A stretch of 41,562 nucleotides of DNA from Spartobacteria bacterium (GTDB taxonomy: Bacteria; Verrucomicrobiota; Verrucomicrobiia; Chthoniobacterales; UBA10450): positions 1-41,562 of the forward strand of contig PNAS01000080.1 of NCBI GenBank assembly GCA_003169695.1, in the 5' to 3' direction. The notes beneath the pieces are model-generated. The model was not told the origin of the DNA and did no database searches. It was given only the letters and a program-made list of their open reading frames with translations. Every line of letters starts with the position of its first letter. The stretch's first letter is position 1. Made by a program: the position numbers and the translations under genes. Of the stretch, positions 26,435 through 35,817 are shown piece after piece.

Positions 26435-27077
26435 ACACCTTTCGGAAGCGAAGGGGCGAGGTTTGTGGGAAATTTTGTCCGAGCGCGAAAATTTTGTGGA
26501 AATGGGAGCGGTTTGTGACAAGTGCCGCCAAGCAAACTGTCGCGATAGAAATCGCGGCCGCCGAAAACAAAAAGCCAACAAGTTCGAATAAGCCGACTTT
26601 ATCGCAATCTGGCGGCATTCAAAGAAGAAAGGTAACGCAGCGACGAAGAGACCGGCCAATAAGATCGCCGACTCTGGCACGGCCATTACGGGAACGACGT
26701 TTCATCTGGCGATACGCGAGGAAAAGGAGGCTGTAGAGCCGCATGCAGGATCGAGCAGGCGAAATTTCCGCAAGTCACACAACGTACCTGGCCGATGCTC
26801 TTCCCAGCGGCCTCGATTCTCTCCCGTTCTGGTTTAACGACTATCGGTTCTGCGCCCTTTCCGAATATCGAACTCACTCGTGAAGTGCGCCCCCGAACGC
26901 GTGGCGCTCTTCTTTGTCCTTGCTGTCCTCGCAACAACATTCCGAAGGGTTCAGATCGCACCTTGCGTATTGTTCCGGGCCGCCTCGTGCAAGCGGTATG
27001 ACTCCTTGGGCTTCAGCTCAATCGGGTCGAACAACCGCGAATAAACCAGTGTTGAAATAGCGTTTGCACGATCTCCA
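26435..27077. other. Non-coding or decayed stretch upstream of the antiterminator
   Basis: No intact gene. Minus-strand codons upstream of the regulator's ATG read AVPESAILLAGLFVAALPFF and then ECR, which resembles a PEP-CTERM-type tail but is closed by a TGA six codons before. Minus-strand frames at about 26950-27110 look readable but match nothing known to me and are closed by stops. AT content is raised just before the regulator (about 26470-26540), where its promoter may lie. Confidence 0.4.
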
Positions 27078-27640
27078 TAGACGGGTTTTTTTTGAACCAA
27101 CGTCCCGCGAAATCGGTCGTCGAATTGATGTCGTTTTGCTGATCGGTCCTGCTGTATTTGTCGTCGAGTTCAAGGTCGGAGAGAAAACCTTCGCGGGTGC
27201 AGCGATCTGAACAAGTTTGGGATTACGCGCTAGACCTCAAGAACTTTCATAAAGCGAGTCACGCCGCTGCAATTATGCCAATTCTCGTCGCAACGAACGC
27301 GGCCTTTTCTTCGTCGATCGAGCTGCAGGTCGACGAGGACGAAGCCTAGCGTCCATTGTCCGTCAGCGTCGAAGGATTACATGTTCTAGGTCCCACCACG
27401 CCGAACTTTCCGGCACCTGGATCGACGGCTCGATCTGGTCAGTGGCACCATACCATCCGACACCCACGATCGTGGAAGCCGCAAGGTCGCCTCATGGCAG
27501 TATTCCGTCGAAGCAACCGCGTGTTTTGACGCGGGCGCCAAAACGACGCCTGAACTCGCGCAGGATCGAAAAGTTGGTGAACGAAACCAGAGATTACTCG
27601 ACGCAAGATCATCTGCGGACACCTCTTGGTAATGGTTGAC
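27078..27640 (+). pseudogene. Decayed N-terminal part of a DUF2075-type DNA/RNA helicase protein (copy A)
   Basis: In shifting plus frames the sequence reads [20 protein letters not shown] and [13 protein letters not shown], then (one-base shift near 27210) [18 protein letters not shown] and [19 protein letters not shown], then after a TAG RPLSV, then WIDGSIWSVAPYHPTPTIVE and FDAGAK. This order is characteristic of the nuclease-like N-terminal region of DUF2075 proteins, ahead of their helicase domain. Several frameshifts and stops break it, and the helicase P-loop region is absent. Bases about 27298-27560 are a diverged direct repeat of 28762-29025. Confidence 0.7.
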
Positions 27641-27979
27641 TATCATCGATGTCTATATCGATGGGGAGAGGGATTGTTCTGACCCGTGTGATGGAAGATA
27701 ATTAGATTCCTGCCGTAAATCGTCGGCGCCGATGCGCAACCGTCGGAAAACCTTACATCCTTCTCATCAAAAGAACCTTCGCAGCGCACGACCGTTGTCG
27801 GCAGGGTTCGGTTTAATTATCTCATTACGTACGTCTTAATTAGGCGCCTGGCGGCTGCGGTTGGGGCGACGGAAAACGGTGGCATGAAGGGTGCTGCTTA
27901 TAAAAACCAGACAAAAAGGCAGTTTTTAACAAAAAATCGATTAACCACAATAAACCTGCATCCGACGGGAAGTATCGCC

Positions 27980-28663
27980 ATGATCAAAACACTATTGAAA
28001 CGAATTTTGGTAGGAACTCTTTGGGCTACAACATTGGCTCTTTCTTCGGTAAAAGCGACGCCCGTTACGGTTCAAGAAATAGGCATTTCGCCGTACGAGA
28101 TTGTTAGCATCAGCGTCCCGATTCCTTACGTTGGCGGAGTATACGCGGGCGTGAATCACCTACTCGTAAATGGCGTGCTCAATAATGGCTTCTGCATAGA
28201 TCCATTCCACTTTAGTGTCAGTGGTCCACAACCATATAACACCGTAGATCTAACCAACGCCCCAAAGGATGATCATTTGATCGGTGGAACACATATGACT
28301 GGCGGTGAGGCTGTTATGATTCGAAAGTTGTGGACACTGGCTTATTCACCAAGCCTGACGGCGCAACAAGCGGCCGGTTTGCAGATCGCTATTTGGATGG
28401 TTGTGGGTGGCAGTGGCTTTCACCTCACAAGCGGCAATGACTACGGCGCCGGCCTGCTTCTTTCGCAAGCCTCAGCTTATAGCGGCCCCATCGCACATTT
28501 GATCGCACTTACTGGCCCCGGTCAGGACTTCGTTATCGCCACTGTCCCCGATAACGGAACAAGCCTATTGCTACTCGGCATGGCTTTGGCGGGCTTGACC
28601 ACTTTCGCACGGGTGAAGAATAGCCGTCCATGCCTGTCACTCGCCGAGAACGTTAGGCGTTGA
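27980..28663 (+). CDS. Secreted protein with VPDSG-type C-terminal sorting signal
   Basis: The open frame begins at 27884, but the ATG at 27980 begins directly with a signal peptide (IKTLLKRILVGTLWATTLAL) and has a GGGAAG ribosome-site candidate about eight bases upstream, so 227 residues. The middle has FCIDPFHFS and AAGLQIAIWMVV, resembling a domain often found in PEP-CTERM-type exported proteins. It ends with VPDNGTSLLLLGMALAGL followed by a basic tail, a variant (Asn for Ser) of the Verrucomicrobia VPDSG-CTERM signal recognised by exosortase-type enzymes. The gene is AT-richer than its surroundings and lies between two helicase remnants, pointing to an accessory region. No exosortase is present in the window. 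A TAATTA/ACGTACGT/TAATTA stretch lies upstream (27814-27842). Confidence 0.85.
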   Translation: MIKTLLKRILVGTLWATTLALSSVKATPVTVQEIGISPYEIVSISVPIPYVGGVYAGVNHLLVNGVLNNGFCIDPFHFSVSGPQPYNTVDLTNAPKDDHLIGGTHMTGGEAVMIRKLWTLAYSPSLTAQQAAGLQIAIWMVVGGSGFHLTSGNDYGAGLLLSQASAYSGPIAHLIALTGPGQDFVIATVPDNGTSLLLLGMALAGLTTFARVKNSRPCLSLAENVRR

Positions 28664-28722
28664 AAACAGTTTGCGAGGCAATGTTTCTTCGATCCCACAC
28701 CAAGTCTAAACGATAACCGCTT

Positions 28723-28749
28723 TTGAGTGTCAAAGTTTGGGACACTCAA
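28723..28749 (+). terminator. Hairpin downstream of the VPDSG-CTERM gene
   Basis: A perfect nine-base inverted repeat (TTGAGTGTC / GACACTCAA) with a nine-base loop, 60 bases after the stop. It is not followed by a T run, so it may be a weak terminator or mRNA-protecting hairpin. Confidence 0.4.
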
Positions 28750-28754
28750 GTTGT

Positions 28755-29075
28755 TGGACTTACGCGGCCTTTTCTGCTGCGATCGAGCTGCAGGTCGATG
28801 GGGAAAATGTCTATCGTCCATTGTCCGTCGACGTCGACAGTTTACGCCATGTTCTAGGTCTCACCACGCAGAACATAGCGGCACCTGGATCGACAACTCG
28901 ATCTGGTCAACGGCACCATACCATCCGACACCTACGATCGTGGAAGCCGCACGGTCGCTTTATGCGCAGTATTCCATCGAAGCAATCGCGTGCTTCGATG
29001 CTGGCGCCAAAAATTTGCGACTGATCTCGCTCCAAGGGGATCGACGCCTCGTCCGCGACCCGCTAACTAGCAAGG
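28755..29075 (+). pseudogene. Decayed DUF2075-type helicase fragment (copy B)
   Basis: Plus-strand frames read YAAFSAAIELQVDGENVYRP and LSVDVDSLRHVLGL, then in another frame WIDNSIWSTAPYHPTPTIVE followed by AARSLYAQYSIEAIACFDAG and AKNLR. This is the same segment as in copy A (27298-27560), with perhaps 80% nucleotide agreement by eye. Here the YRPLSV join is intact, while copy A has a stop. The upstream EFKVGE part present in copy A is missing. Neither copy retains the helicase core. Confidence 0.65.
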
Positions 29076-29235
29076 CGTGTAGCGCTTGGAACGGGTCGTC
29101 GACGGATTCTCCAGCAGCTGGTTGCGGAATGCTGAGAACGAAGGCGCCGTACCTGAATAGTTTCGCTCGCCCCAATGACGCCGAACCCCCCGGCGTCCTG
29201 CTCCACGGGCTATGATTCATTGCTAATGAAAGAAA

Positions 29236-29308
<73 letters not shown>

Positions 29309-29432
29309 GCTGTGACGCCAAATCGCAGTTTCGAAGCGCGCGTGCACTATGCAAAATTCCGCAGAGGGAGCAAGGAGGAAGACGAATCGGACTGTCTCAC
29401 CAATGATGAATAGCTCGATTTACAAGTAGGGA

Positions 29433-30008
29433 TCAGTCGTCGATAAATTTTCGCGGCAAATTCACGGCGGAAGCAAGTCGATGGAGATAATGGTGACGCG
29501 GGATTTCGATGGCGCCGAATTTTTGCAAATGCGGCGTGAGCCATTGGGTGTCGAGGAGCGTGAAACGCCGTTCCCGCAACCGTTCCACCAGCGCGAGCAG
29601 CGCAACCTTGGACGCGTCCCGCACATGATGAAACATCGACTCGCCGAAAAAAGCGCCGCCGATCGCGATGCCGTAAAGACCGCCCGCGAGCTCATCATTC
29701 TGCCATGCTTCGACGGAGTGCGCGTGGCCGAGCCGATGCAAACGCATGTAACTTTCAATGATCTCATCATTGATCCAGGTCTCGGGACGCCCCGCGCATT
29801 GCTGCATCACTTCGGCAAAAGAAACGTTTATTCGAATTTCAAAACTCTTCTTTCGAAAAACCCGGTCGAGGGTGCGCGGGATGTGAAATTTATCCAGCGG
29901 AAGAATCGCGCGCGGATCGGGCGAAAACCATTCGATCTCGCCGTCATCCATCGCCATGGGAAACACGCCGAGCCGGTACCCTTGGAGCAGGACTTCGGGA
30001 TCAATCAT
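29433..30008 (-). CDS. aat: Leucyl/phenylalanyl-tRNA--protein transferase
   Basis: Start ATG at 30008 (MIDPEVLLQGYRLGVFPMA), 191 residues; the open frame continues upstream to 30062 through intergenic-looking sequence, so the longer form is rejected. Family motifs: WFSPDPRAILPL, HSVEAWQNDELAGGLYGIAI, GGAFFGESMFHHVRDASKVA and LLDTQW. The enzyme moves Leu or Phe from aminoacyl-tRNA to proteins with N-terminal Arg or Lys, marking them for ClpS/ClpAP degradation (N-end rule). It is somewhat short compared with the E. coli enzyme but lacks no obvious motif. A tRNA-Phe gene, whose charged product is one of its substrates, lies 124 bases downstream on the same strand. Confidence 0.95.
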   Translation of the reverse strand: MIDPEVLLQGYRLGVFPMAMDDGEIEWFSPDPRAILPLDKFHIPRTLDRVFRKKSFEIRINVSFAEVMQQCAGRPETWINDEIIESYMRLHRLGHAHSVEAWQNDELAGGLYGIAIGGAFFGESMFHHVRDASKVALLALVERLRERRFTLLDTQWLTPHLQKFGAIEIPRHHYLHRLASAVNLPRKFIDD

Positions 30009-30103
30009 GGAAGGTCGAATGTCGAAGTTCGAAGGCCGAATGTAAACGCATTCACGGCGCATTATTATTCATCATTCGTCATTCGCACTTCGAACCTCTT
30101 GCA

Positions 30104-30334
30104 TTGAAGTGTCATGCCCGTTATTCTCAATGCTTGAAAGCCCTCTCCGCCGCCTTTTGCATCGCGAGCGCGATCCTGGCCGCCGGTTGCGCCGATCCTT
30201 TGGAAAAACCGATCGTGCAAGAGGCGGGTGAAAAGTTCCAGCGCGGTATCACCGGGCATGGGACTCTCGGCCCGATCGATCGTTCCGATGATCCGAACAT
30301 CAAACCGCCTGAACCGGACTCGCCTCATCCATAG
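30104..30334 (+). CDS. Small putative lipoprotein
   Basis: Up to 76 residues from TTG at 30104; an alternative TTG at 30134 gives a more classical signal (KALSAAFCIASAILAAGC). The lipobox LAAGC is followed by about 47 mostly polar residues rich in Pro, Asp and Gly, without recognised domain. It would be anchored to a membrane through the lipidated Cys. The stop is three bases before the guaA GTG, so the pair is probably co-transcribed. Function unknown. It is divergently oriented from aat. Confidence 0.6.
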   Translation: MKCHARYSQCLKALSAAFCIASAILAAGCADPLEKPIVQEAGEKFQRGITGHGTLGPIDRSDDPNIKPPEPDSPHP

Positions 30335-30337
30335 CCC

Positions 30338-31933
30338 GTGAAGACAGCCGCGTCCTCCGCCCATTCCAAGATTCTCATCCTCGATTTCGGTTCGCAATAC
30401 ACCCAGGTCATCGCGCGGCGGATTCGCGAATGCCAGGTCTATTCCGAGATCGTTCGCTTCGACATCCCGGCTGATGAAGTCGCCACGCTGAAGCCAAGGG
30501 GCATCGTACTTTCGGGCGGACCGGCGAGCGTTTACGACGAGCGCGCGCCGCACCTCGACCCGAAGGTTTTTTCTCTTGGCTATCCAGTGCTTGGAATTTG
30601 CTATGGAATGCAGTTGATGGCGCACCATTTAGGCGGCCAGGTGGAGTTCAGCGCCTGCCGCGAATACGGCGCGGGAATGCTGCACGTCTCAAATGGCTCG
30701 CAACTCTTCGATGGTATCGGCGAGCAGATCGACATCTGGAGCAGTCACGGCGACAAGGTCACGGCCATGCCCGCGGGATTTCGAGCGGCAGCACACACCG
30801 AAAATTCGCCGTTCGCCGCGATCGAAGACCCCGAGCGAAAACTCTACGGGCTGCAATTTCATCCCGAAGTGGCACATACGCCGCGCGGCAAAGAGATTCT
30901 CCAGAATTTCGTCTTTCACATCTGCGGTTGTTCGATGGATTGGACGATGGGCTCCTTCATCGAAGAGGCATGTGAGCGAGTTCGGCAACAGGTGGGCGAC
31001 CAGAAAGTTGTGCTTGGTTTGAGCGGTGGTGTCGATTCGTCGGTCACGGCAGCGCTCTTGCACAAGGCGATCGGCGACCAACTCACGTGCATTTTTGTAA
31101 ACAACGGCCTGCTCCGCTCGCATGAAGAAGAGATGGTCCAGCGGATTTTCGGAGAAAACTTTCACGTTCGTTTGAAGTACGTGGAAGCCGCCGAACGCTT
31201 CCTGAAATTGCTCGAAGGAGTGACCGATCCGGAAACGAAACGAAAAATTATTGGCAATGAATTCGTGAAGGTTTTCGAACACGCGACGGAGGAACTTCTC
31301 GCGGAAGACAAGGCGAACGGGTCGAGAGAACACGGCGGTTATCACTTCCTCGCACAGGGAACACTTTATCCGGATGTGATCGAGAGCGTCGCGATCGGCG
31401 GTAATCCGGCGCATGTGATCAAGAGCCATCATAATGTCGGCGGACTGCCGGAAAAAATGCATTTCGAGCTCGTCGAACCCGTTCGCCAATTATTCAAAGA
31501 CGAGGTGAGGCAGGCCGGCTTACAGCTCGGTTTGCCGAAAGAGATTGTTTATCGCCAGCCGTTTCCGGGTCCGGGATTAGCCGTGCGAATTCTTGGGGAG
31601 GTGACGCCAGAAAGGCTTCGCATTTTGCGCGATGCCGACACGATCGTTGTGAGCGAAATGAAAGCGTCAGATTGGTATTATCGCGTCTGGCAATCGTTCG
31701 CCGTTTTGTTGCCTGTCCGATCAGTAGGAGTGATGGGCGATCAGCGCACGTATGAAAACACGATCGCGATTCGCGTCGTTGAAAGTCAGGACGGCATGAC
31801 GGCGGATTGGGTGCGGCTACCCTACGAATTGCTTGCGCGGATTTCCAGCCGTGTCATCAACGAGGTCAAAGGCGTCAACCGCGTCTGCTACGACATCTCG
31901 AGCAAGCCACCGAGCACGATCGAGTGGGAGTGA
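30338..31933 (+). CDS. guaA: GMP synthase (glutamine-hydrolysing)
   Basis: 531 residues from GTG, full length. The class I glutamine amidotransferase domain has nucleophile Cys88 in GICYGMQL and His175/Glu177 in FHPEV. The ATP pyrophosphatase domain has the PP-loop SGGVDSS (229-235). The C-terminal dimerisation domain ends with the conserved KPPSTIEWE, which closes over the active site. It converts XMP to GMP with ATP and glutamine, the last step of guanine nucleotide synthesis, in the cytoplasm. It is three bases downstream of a small lipoprotein gene. Nothing unusual is seen in the catalytic residues. Confidence 0.98.
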   Translation: MKTAASSAHSKILILDFGSQYTQVIARRIRECQVYSEIVRFDIPADEVATLKPRGIVLSGGPASVYDERAPHLDPKVFSLGYPVLGICYGMQLMAHHLGGQVEFSACREYGAGMLHVSNGSQLFDGIGEQIDIWSSHGDKVTAMPAGFRAAAHTENSPFAAIEDPERKLYGLQFHPEVAHTPRGKEILQNFVFHICGCSMDWTMGSFIEEACERVRQQVGDQKVVLGLSGGVDSSVTAALLHKAIGDQLTCIFVNNGLLRSHEEEMVQRIFGENFHVRLKYVEAAERFLKLLEGVTDPETKRKIIGNEFVKVFEHATEELLAEDKANGSREHGGYHFLAQGTLYPDVIESVAIGGNPAHVIKSHHNVGGLPEKMHFELVEPVRQLFKDEVRQAGLQLGLPKEIVYRQPFPGPGLAVRILGEVTPERLRILRDADTIVVSEMKASDWYYRVWQSFAVLLPVRSVGVMGDQRTYENTIAIRVVESQDGMTADWVRLPYELLARISSRVINEVKGVNRVCYDISSKPPSTIEWE

Positions 31934-32019
31934 ATCCATTTTCGACGCCGAAGTCCTTTGCGTGCTCGCGATCAGTTCGGAGTTGCTGATTTTCGATTTT
32001 TGATTGCTAATCGCCGTTG

Positions 32020-34764
32020 ATGAACGCCGAGCAAGAGCGCCTAGCGGAGAATCGTGACGACCAGCGGTGGCATCTGTGGGGTCCTTATCTGGCGGAGCGT
32101 GCCTGGGGTACGGTACGGGAGGATTACAGCGCAAACGGCGATGCGTGGAATTATTTTCCGCACGATCACGCGCGGTCGCGCGCCTTCCGCTGGGGCGAGG
32201 ATGGAATCGGCGGCATCTCGGATTTCAAACAGCGGCTTTGTCTGGCATTCGCGTTCTGGAACGGCCGCGATCCGATCCTGAAAGAACGCCTGTTCGGTGT
32301 GACCGGCCCTCAAGGTTCCCACGGCGAGGACGTGAAGGAAGTTTATTTCTACACCGACAACACGCCGACGCATAGCTACATGCGGATGCTCTACCGTTAT
32401 CCGCAAGCGCGCTTTCCCTACGAGGAGCTCGTGGCGGTAAATCATGGCCGGCCCAAGCACGAGCCTGAATTCGAATTGTGGGACACGGGCATTCTGCGCG
32501 AGTACCGCTACTTCGATATTTCTCTCGAATACGCCAAGGTGGATCCGGACGATTTCTTTATTCGCGTGACCGCAACGAATCGCGGTCCCGAAGCCGCGGA
32601 GCTCCACATACTCCCGACACTTTGGTTCCGGAACACGTGGTCCTGGGGGCGGGACGATCGGCTGCCGGCGCTTCGGGCGAGCTCCGACCTGGCAGGCCGT
32701 TGCCTCACGATCCAGGCCAGCCATCGCGGGCTTGGTGAGTACAAGCTTCACTGCGAAGACGCGCGCGATCTCCTCTTCACCGAAAACGAAACCAACACCG
32801 ATCGGCTCTTCTCGTCGCCGAACAAACATCCGTTCGTCAAGGACGGAATCAACGACTTCATCGTGCAAGGCTGCGCAGACGCTGTAAATCCCGAGTGCGT
32901 CGGGACAAAAGCGGCGGCGCATTATGCGTTCACGATCGAGCCCGGCGCGAGCGCGGTGGTTCGCCTGTGGTTCGGCCGCGTGGGTGAGGCGGTCGAGGAG
33001 GATCGTTCGGGCGAGCCTGGAAAAATGCCCCGGCCGGTTTGTCTTCCGGTGTTGGACCAGGAAGCGTTCGAGCACTTCGAGTCGGTCTTCAGAGAACGCA
33101 AACGCGAGGCGGATGACTTCTACGCGGCGCTCGAACCGTCATGTTTGCGCAACGAACACCGGCTCATCCATCGGCAAGCACTCGCGGGCATGCTCTGGAG
33201 CAAACAGTTTTATCATTACGTCATCGACCATTGGCTCGAGGGCGATCCGGGCCAGCCGCCACCGCCGCCGGAGCGCAAACAAGGGCGAAACGCCGAGTGG
33301 TGTCATCTCTACAACGAGCGCGTCATGTCGATGCCGGACAAATGGGAATTTCCCTGGTACGCCGCGTGGGACCTCGCATTCCATTGCCTGCCGCTCGCAC
33401 TGGTCGATCCGGATTTCGCCAAGAGGCAGCTCGATATCATTTTGCGAGAATGGTACCAGCATCCGAGCGGCCAGGTGCCCGCGTACGAATGGAACTTCGG
33501 CGACGTCAACCCGCCGGTGATCGGCTGGGCCGCGTGGCGGATCTACAAGATCGAGGAGAAGCAATCGGGCAAAGGCGACCGCGATTTCCTCGAAACCGTT
33601 TTCCACAAATTGCTCATCTCCTTCACCTGGTGGGTGAATCGAAAGGATTCCGAGGGGAAGAATATTTTCCAGGGCGGCTTTCTCGGTCTCGATAACATCG
33701 GCGTCTTCGACCGGAGCGCGCCACTGCCCGACGGCGGGCGTCTAGAGCAAAGTGACGGGACAAGCTGGATGGGAATGTTTTGCCTGAACATGATGCGCAT
33801 GGCGCTGGAGCTCGCCCGCGCAAACCCAGTCTACGAAAATATCGCGACGAAGTTCTTCGAGCATTTCCTCGGGATCGCCGGCGCCATGAATAATCTCGGA
33901 GGACAAGGCATCGGACTCTGGGACGAGCCGGATGAATTTTACTACGACGTGCTCCATCTGCCGGACGACCGGTACCTGCCGCTGCGCGTGCGTTCGCTCG
34001 TTGGATTAATGCCGCTGCTCGCGGTGGAGACCATCGAGCCCGAGCTGCTCGATGCGATGCCTGGCTTCCGGGAGCGGCTCGAGTGGTATTTGAATGATCG
34101 TCCCGATCTCGCCAGCCTCATCTCGCGCTGGCACGAACCCGGCGCCGGCGAGCGCCGCTTGATTTCACTGACGCGCGGTCACCGCCTGAAGTGCTTGCTA
34201 AGCCGGATGCTTCATCCGGAGGAGTTTCTGAGCGACTACGGCGTGCGCTCCGTAAGCAAATATCACGCGGGGCATCCGTACGTCCTCCATCAGGATGGCG
34301 CCGATCGCGTGGTCAGCTACGACCCGGGCGAATCACAAACGAATATCTTCGGCGGTAATTCCAATTGGCGCGGGCCGATCTGGTTGCCGATTAATTATCT
34401 TCTCATCGAGTCGCTCCAGAAGTTCCACCATTACTACGGCGACGACTTCAAAGTCGAATGTCCGACGGGCTCGGGTCGTTACGAAACCCTGGATGGAATT
34501 GCGAACGAATTATCGAATCGTTTGATCCAGCTCTGGCTGCGAGACCGGAACGGCGTGCGTCCGTTTGCACGCGCGAGCGGCGATGCGCTCGAGGCCGAGC
34601 ACGATCGCGATCTCTATTGGTTCCACGAATACTTCCACGGCGACACTGGCGCGGGATTGGGCGCGAGTCACCAGACCGGTTGGACCGGCCTCATCGCGAA
34701 ATTGATCGAACAGCAGGGCACAGGCGGCACGATCGTAAAGCCTGACCCGTTCACGGATCTATAG
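32020..34764 (+). CDS. GH63/MGH1-like glycoside hydrolase (glucosidase family)
   Basis: 914 residues from ATG at 32020; a TTG immediately before is rejected. The N-terminal beta-rich part (RWHLWGPYLAERAWGTVRED to about residue 330) is followed by an (alpha/alpha)6 barrel with EWCHLYNERVMSMPDKWEFP, YAAWDLAFHCLPLALVD and, towards the C-terminus, NSNWRGPIWLPINYLLIESL. These are landmarks of GH63-related enzymes (alpha-glucosidase or mannosylglycerate/glucosylglycerate hydrolase types). There is no signal peptide, so it is probably cytoplasmic and involved in oligosaccharide or compatible-solute turnover. It follows guaA by 86 bases. The substrate is not determinable here. Confidence 0.85.
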   Translation: MNAEQERLAENRDDQRWHLWGPYLAERAWGTVREDYSANGDAWNYFPHDHARSRAFRWGEDGIGGISDFKQRLCLAFAFWNGRDPILKERLFGVTGPQGSHGEDVKEVYFYTDNTPTHSYMRMLYRYPQARFPYEELVAVNHGRPKHEPEFELWDTGILREYRYFDISLEYAKVDPDDFFIRVTATNRGPEAAELHILPTLWFRNTWSWGRDDRLPALRASSDLAGRCLTIQASHRGLGEYKLHCEDARDLLFTENETNTDRLFSSPNKHPFVKDGINDFIVQGCADAVNPECVGTKAAAHYAFTIEPGASAVVRLWFGRVGEAVEEDRSGEPGKMPRPVCLPVLDQEAFEHFESVFRERKREADDFYAALEPSCLRNEHRLIHRQALAGMLWSKQFYHYVIDHWLEGDPGQPPPPPERKQGRNAEWCHLYNERVMSMPDKWEFPWYAAWDLAFHCLPLALVDPDFAKRQLDIILREWYQHPSGQVPAYEWNFGDVNPPVIGWAAWRIYKIEEKQSGKGDRDFLETVFHKLLISFTWWVNRKDSEGKNIFQGGFLGLDNIGVFDRSAPLPDGGRLEQSDGTSWMGMFCLNMMRMALELARANPVYENIATKFFEHFLGIAGAMNNLGGQGIGLWDEPDEFYYDVLHLPDDRYLPLRVRSLVGLMPLLAVETIEPELLDAMPGFRERLEWYLNDRPDLASLISRWHEPGAGERRLISLTRGHRLKCLLSRMLHPEEFLSDYGVRSVSKYHAGHPYVLHQDGADRVVSYDPGESQTNIFGGNSNWRGPIWLPINYLLIESLQKFHHYYGDDFKVECPTGSGRYETLDGIANELSNRLIQLWLRDRNGVRPFARASGDALEAEHDRDLYWFHEYFHGDTGAGLGASHQTGWTGLIAKLIEQQGTGGTIVKPDPFTDL

Positions 34765-34808
34765 CGAGAGCCTGCACTGAGGCGCAGCTGAACGTGGGGC
34801 CTGACAAA

Positions 34809-34823
34809 CGAAAACGCTTTTCG
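34809..34823. terminator. Short AT-rich dyad between convergent genes
   Basis: CGAAAA-CGC-TTTTCG lies between the stops of the plus-strand glucosidase and the minus-strand FkbM gene. The stem is only six pairs and AT-rich, so a bidirectional terminator role is tentative. Confidence 0.25.
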
Positions 34824-34829
34824 ACTGGG

Positions 34830-35807
34830 CTAACTCGTCCATTCTGTCGCGGATAAATTCATTAATTTCGGCAGGGCGAGTCGAATTCTTTGCAAGAGAT
34901 TCTCGATCCGCTGGAAATCAACTGGCGGAAGATTTCGGTAGGCAGCTTCTGGAAGCGCCCAGCCTGGATCGGGCGCGGGATGGCGCGGGGGATTGTAGAT
35001 TGGATGCGAGATTTCATTCACGGCGAACCCGCTCTCCTCGAGTCCATCTCTTTTCTCCCGTGGGAGAGCGAGAACCATGACTTCGCGTGTTCCACCAAAG
35101 ATGTTGTGCGAATGGCCTCTCAAATTGTTTCGATTGAACGGGTCCGTCACATGCCAAAACGCGTCGTACGAAATATCCCGCAAGAATTCAAAAGTTTGCG
35201 AAAAGTTTCGCTCGGTCGTTTGCTCAAAATAAATGATGGGACGGAATCGCTCGATGGTGCGGGTCGCCCCGAACATCACTTCCAGCTCCATACCCTCAGC
35301 GTCGATCTTTACTAACTCGCATCGCGGCAAATAAAGCTCATCGAGGGCAATGACCGAGAGGGGGAAAAGAGATTGCTCGCCAAGTCGATCATTCGGAGCG
35401 GGCGGTTCAGAAGCGGCAAAGGAAAAGGAGGCGAGGTTGCGAGGCGCTGCATCTTCCTCCTGAACCATGCGCAACTCGCATTCCTTCCCGACGATCGCTG
35501 GCACGCAACGCACGTTCTCGGCGGCGTTCAGGAAAGTGTTTAAAGTTAATAGCGCAAAGGCGCGTCCCTGGCCATCAATCGAGAGGACGTGCCCGCCTGG
35601 GCCGACGAAGCGGCTGAAAGCAATCGTGTGCGTACCGATGTTTGCTCCGACGTCGACGACGGTATCCGCCGGCCGAATAAACGAAGAGAGAAGATAAAGT
35701 TCCTCTTCCGCCCATTCGCCGTACTTCGCGAGGGATACGCCGATAGGTCCATCATGTGTGTAATGGCATAGTACCCCATGGCGCCAGGAATGAGCGGTCA
35801 CGTCCAT
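34830..35807 (-). CDS. FkbM-family methyltransferase
   Basis: 325 residues from ATG. The SAM-binding motif VVDVGANIGTHTIAFSRFVG (about residues 51-70) is the FkbM hallmark. VLSIDGQG (motif II) and LVKIDAEGMELEVMFGA (motif IV) follow, and the C-terminal third contains PIIYFEQ. FkbM enzymes O-methylate sugars, lipids or natural products. The N-terminal 45 residues and the C-terminal Pro-rich tail are not recognised. It lies ten bases downstream of the MauE-like gene on the same strand, but its link to that cassette is unclear; methylation of a glycan is the usual guess for an isolated member. Confidence 0.88.
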   Translation of the reverse strand: MDVTAHSWRHGVLCHYTHDGPIGVSLAKYGEWAEEELYLLSSFIRPADTVVDVGANIGTHTIAFSRFVGPGGHVLSIDGQGRAFALLTLNTFLNAAENVRCVPAIVGKECELRMVQEEDAAPRNLASFSFAASEPPAPNDRLGEQSLFPLSVIALDELYLPRCELVKIDAEGMELEVMFGATRTIERFRPIIYFEQTTERNFSQTFEFLRDISYDAFWHVTDPFNRNNLRGHSHNIFGGTREVMVLALPREKRDGLEESGFAVNEISHPIYNPPRHPAPDPGWALPEAAYRNLPPVDFQRIENLLQRIRLALPKLMNLSATEWTS

Positions 35808-35817
35808 CGGCGCAGAC

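Noticed and set aside
26950..27110. Readable minus-strand frames (for example YSRLFDPIELKPKESYRL) overlapping helicase remnant A
   Set aside because: No family recognised and closed by stops; the upper part is antisense to the clearly recognisable DUF2075 segment on the plus strand.
30689..31489. 266-residue minus-strand frame opposite guaA
   Set aside because: guaA is unambiguous on the plus strand; the opposite frame has no motif.
32041..33075. 344-residue minus-strand frame opposite the glucosidase
   Set aside because: Shadow of the codon pattern of a GC-rich gene; the plus-strand GH63-like protein is the conserved one.
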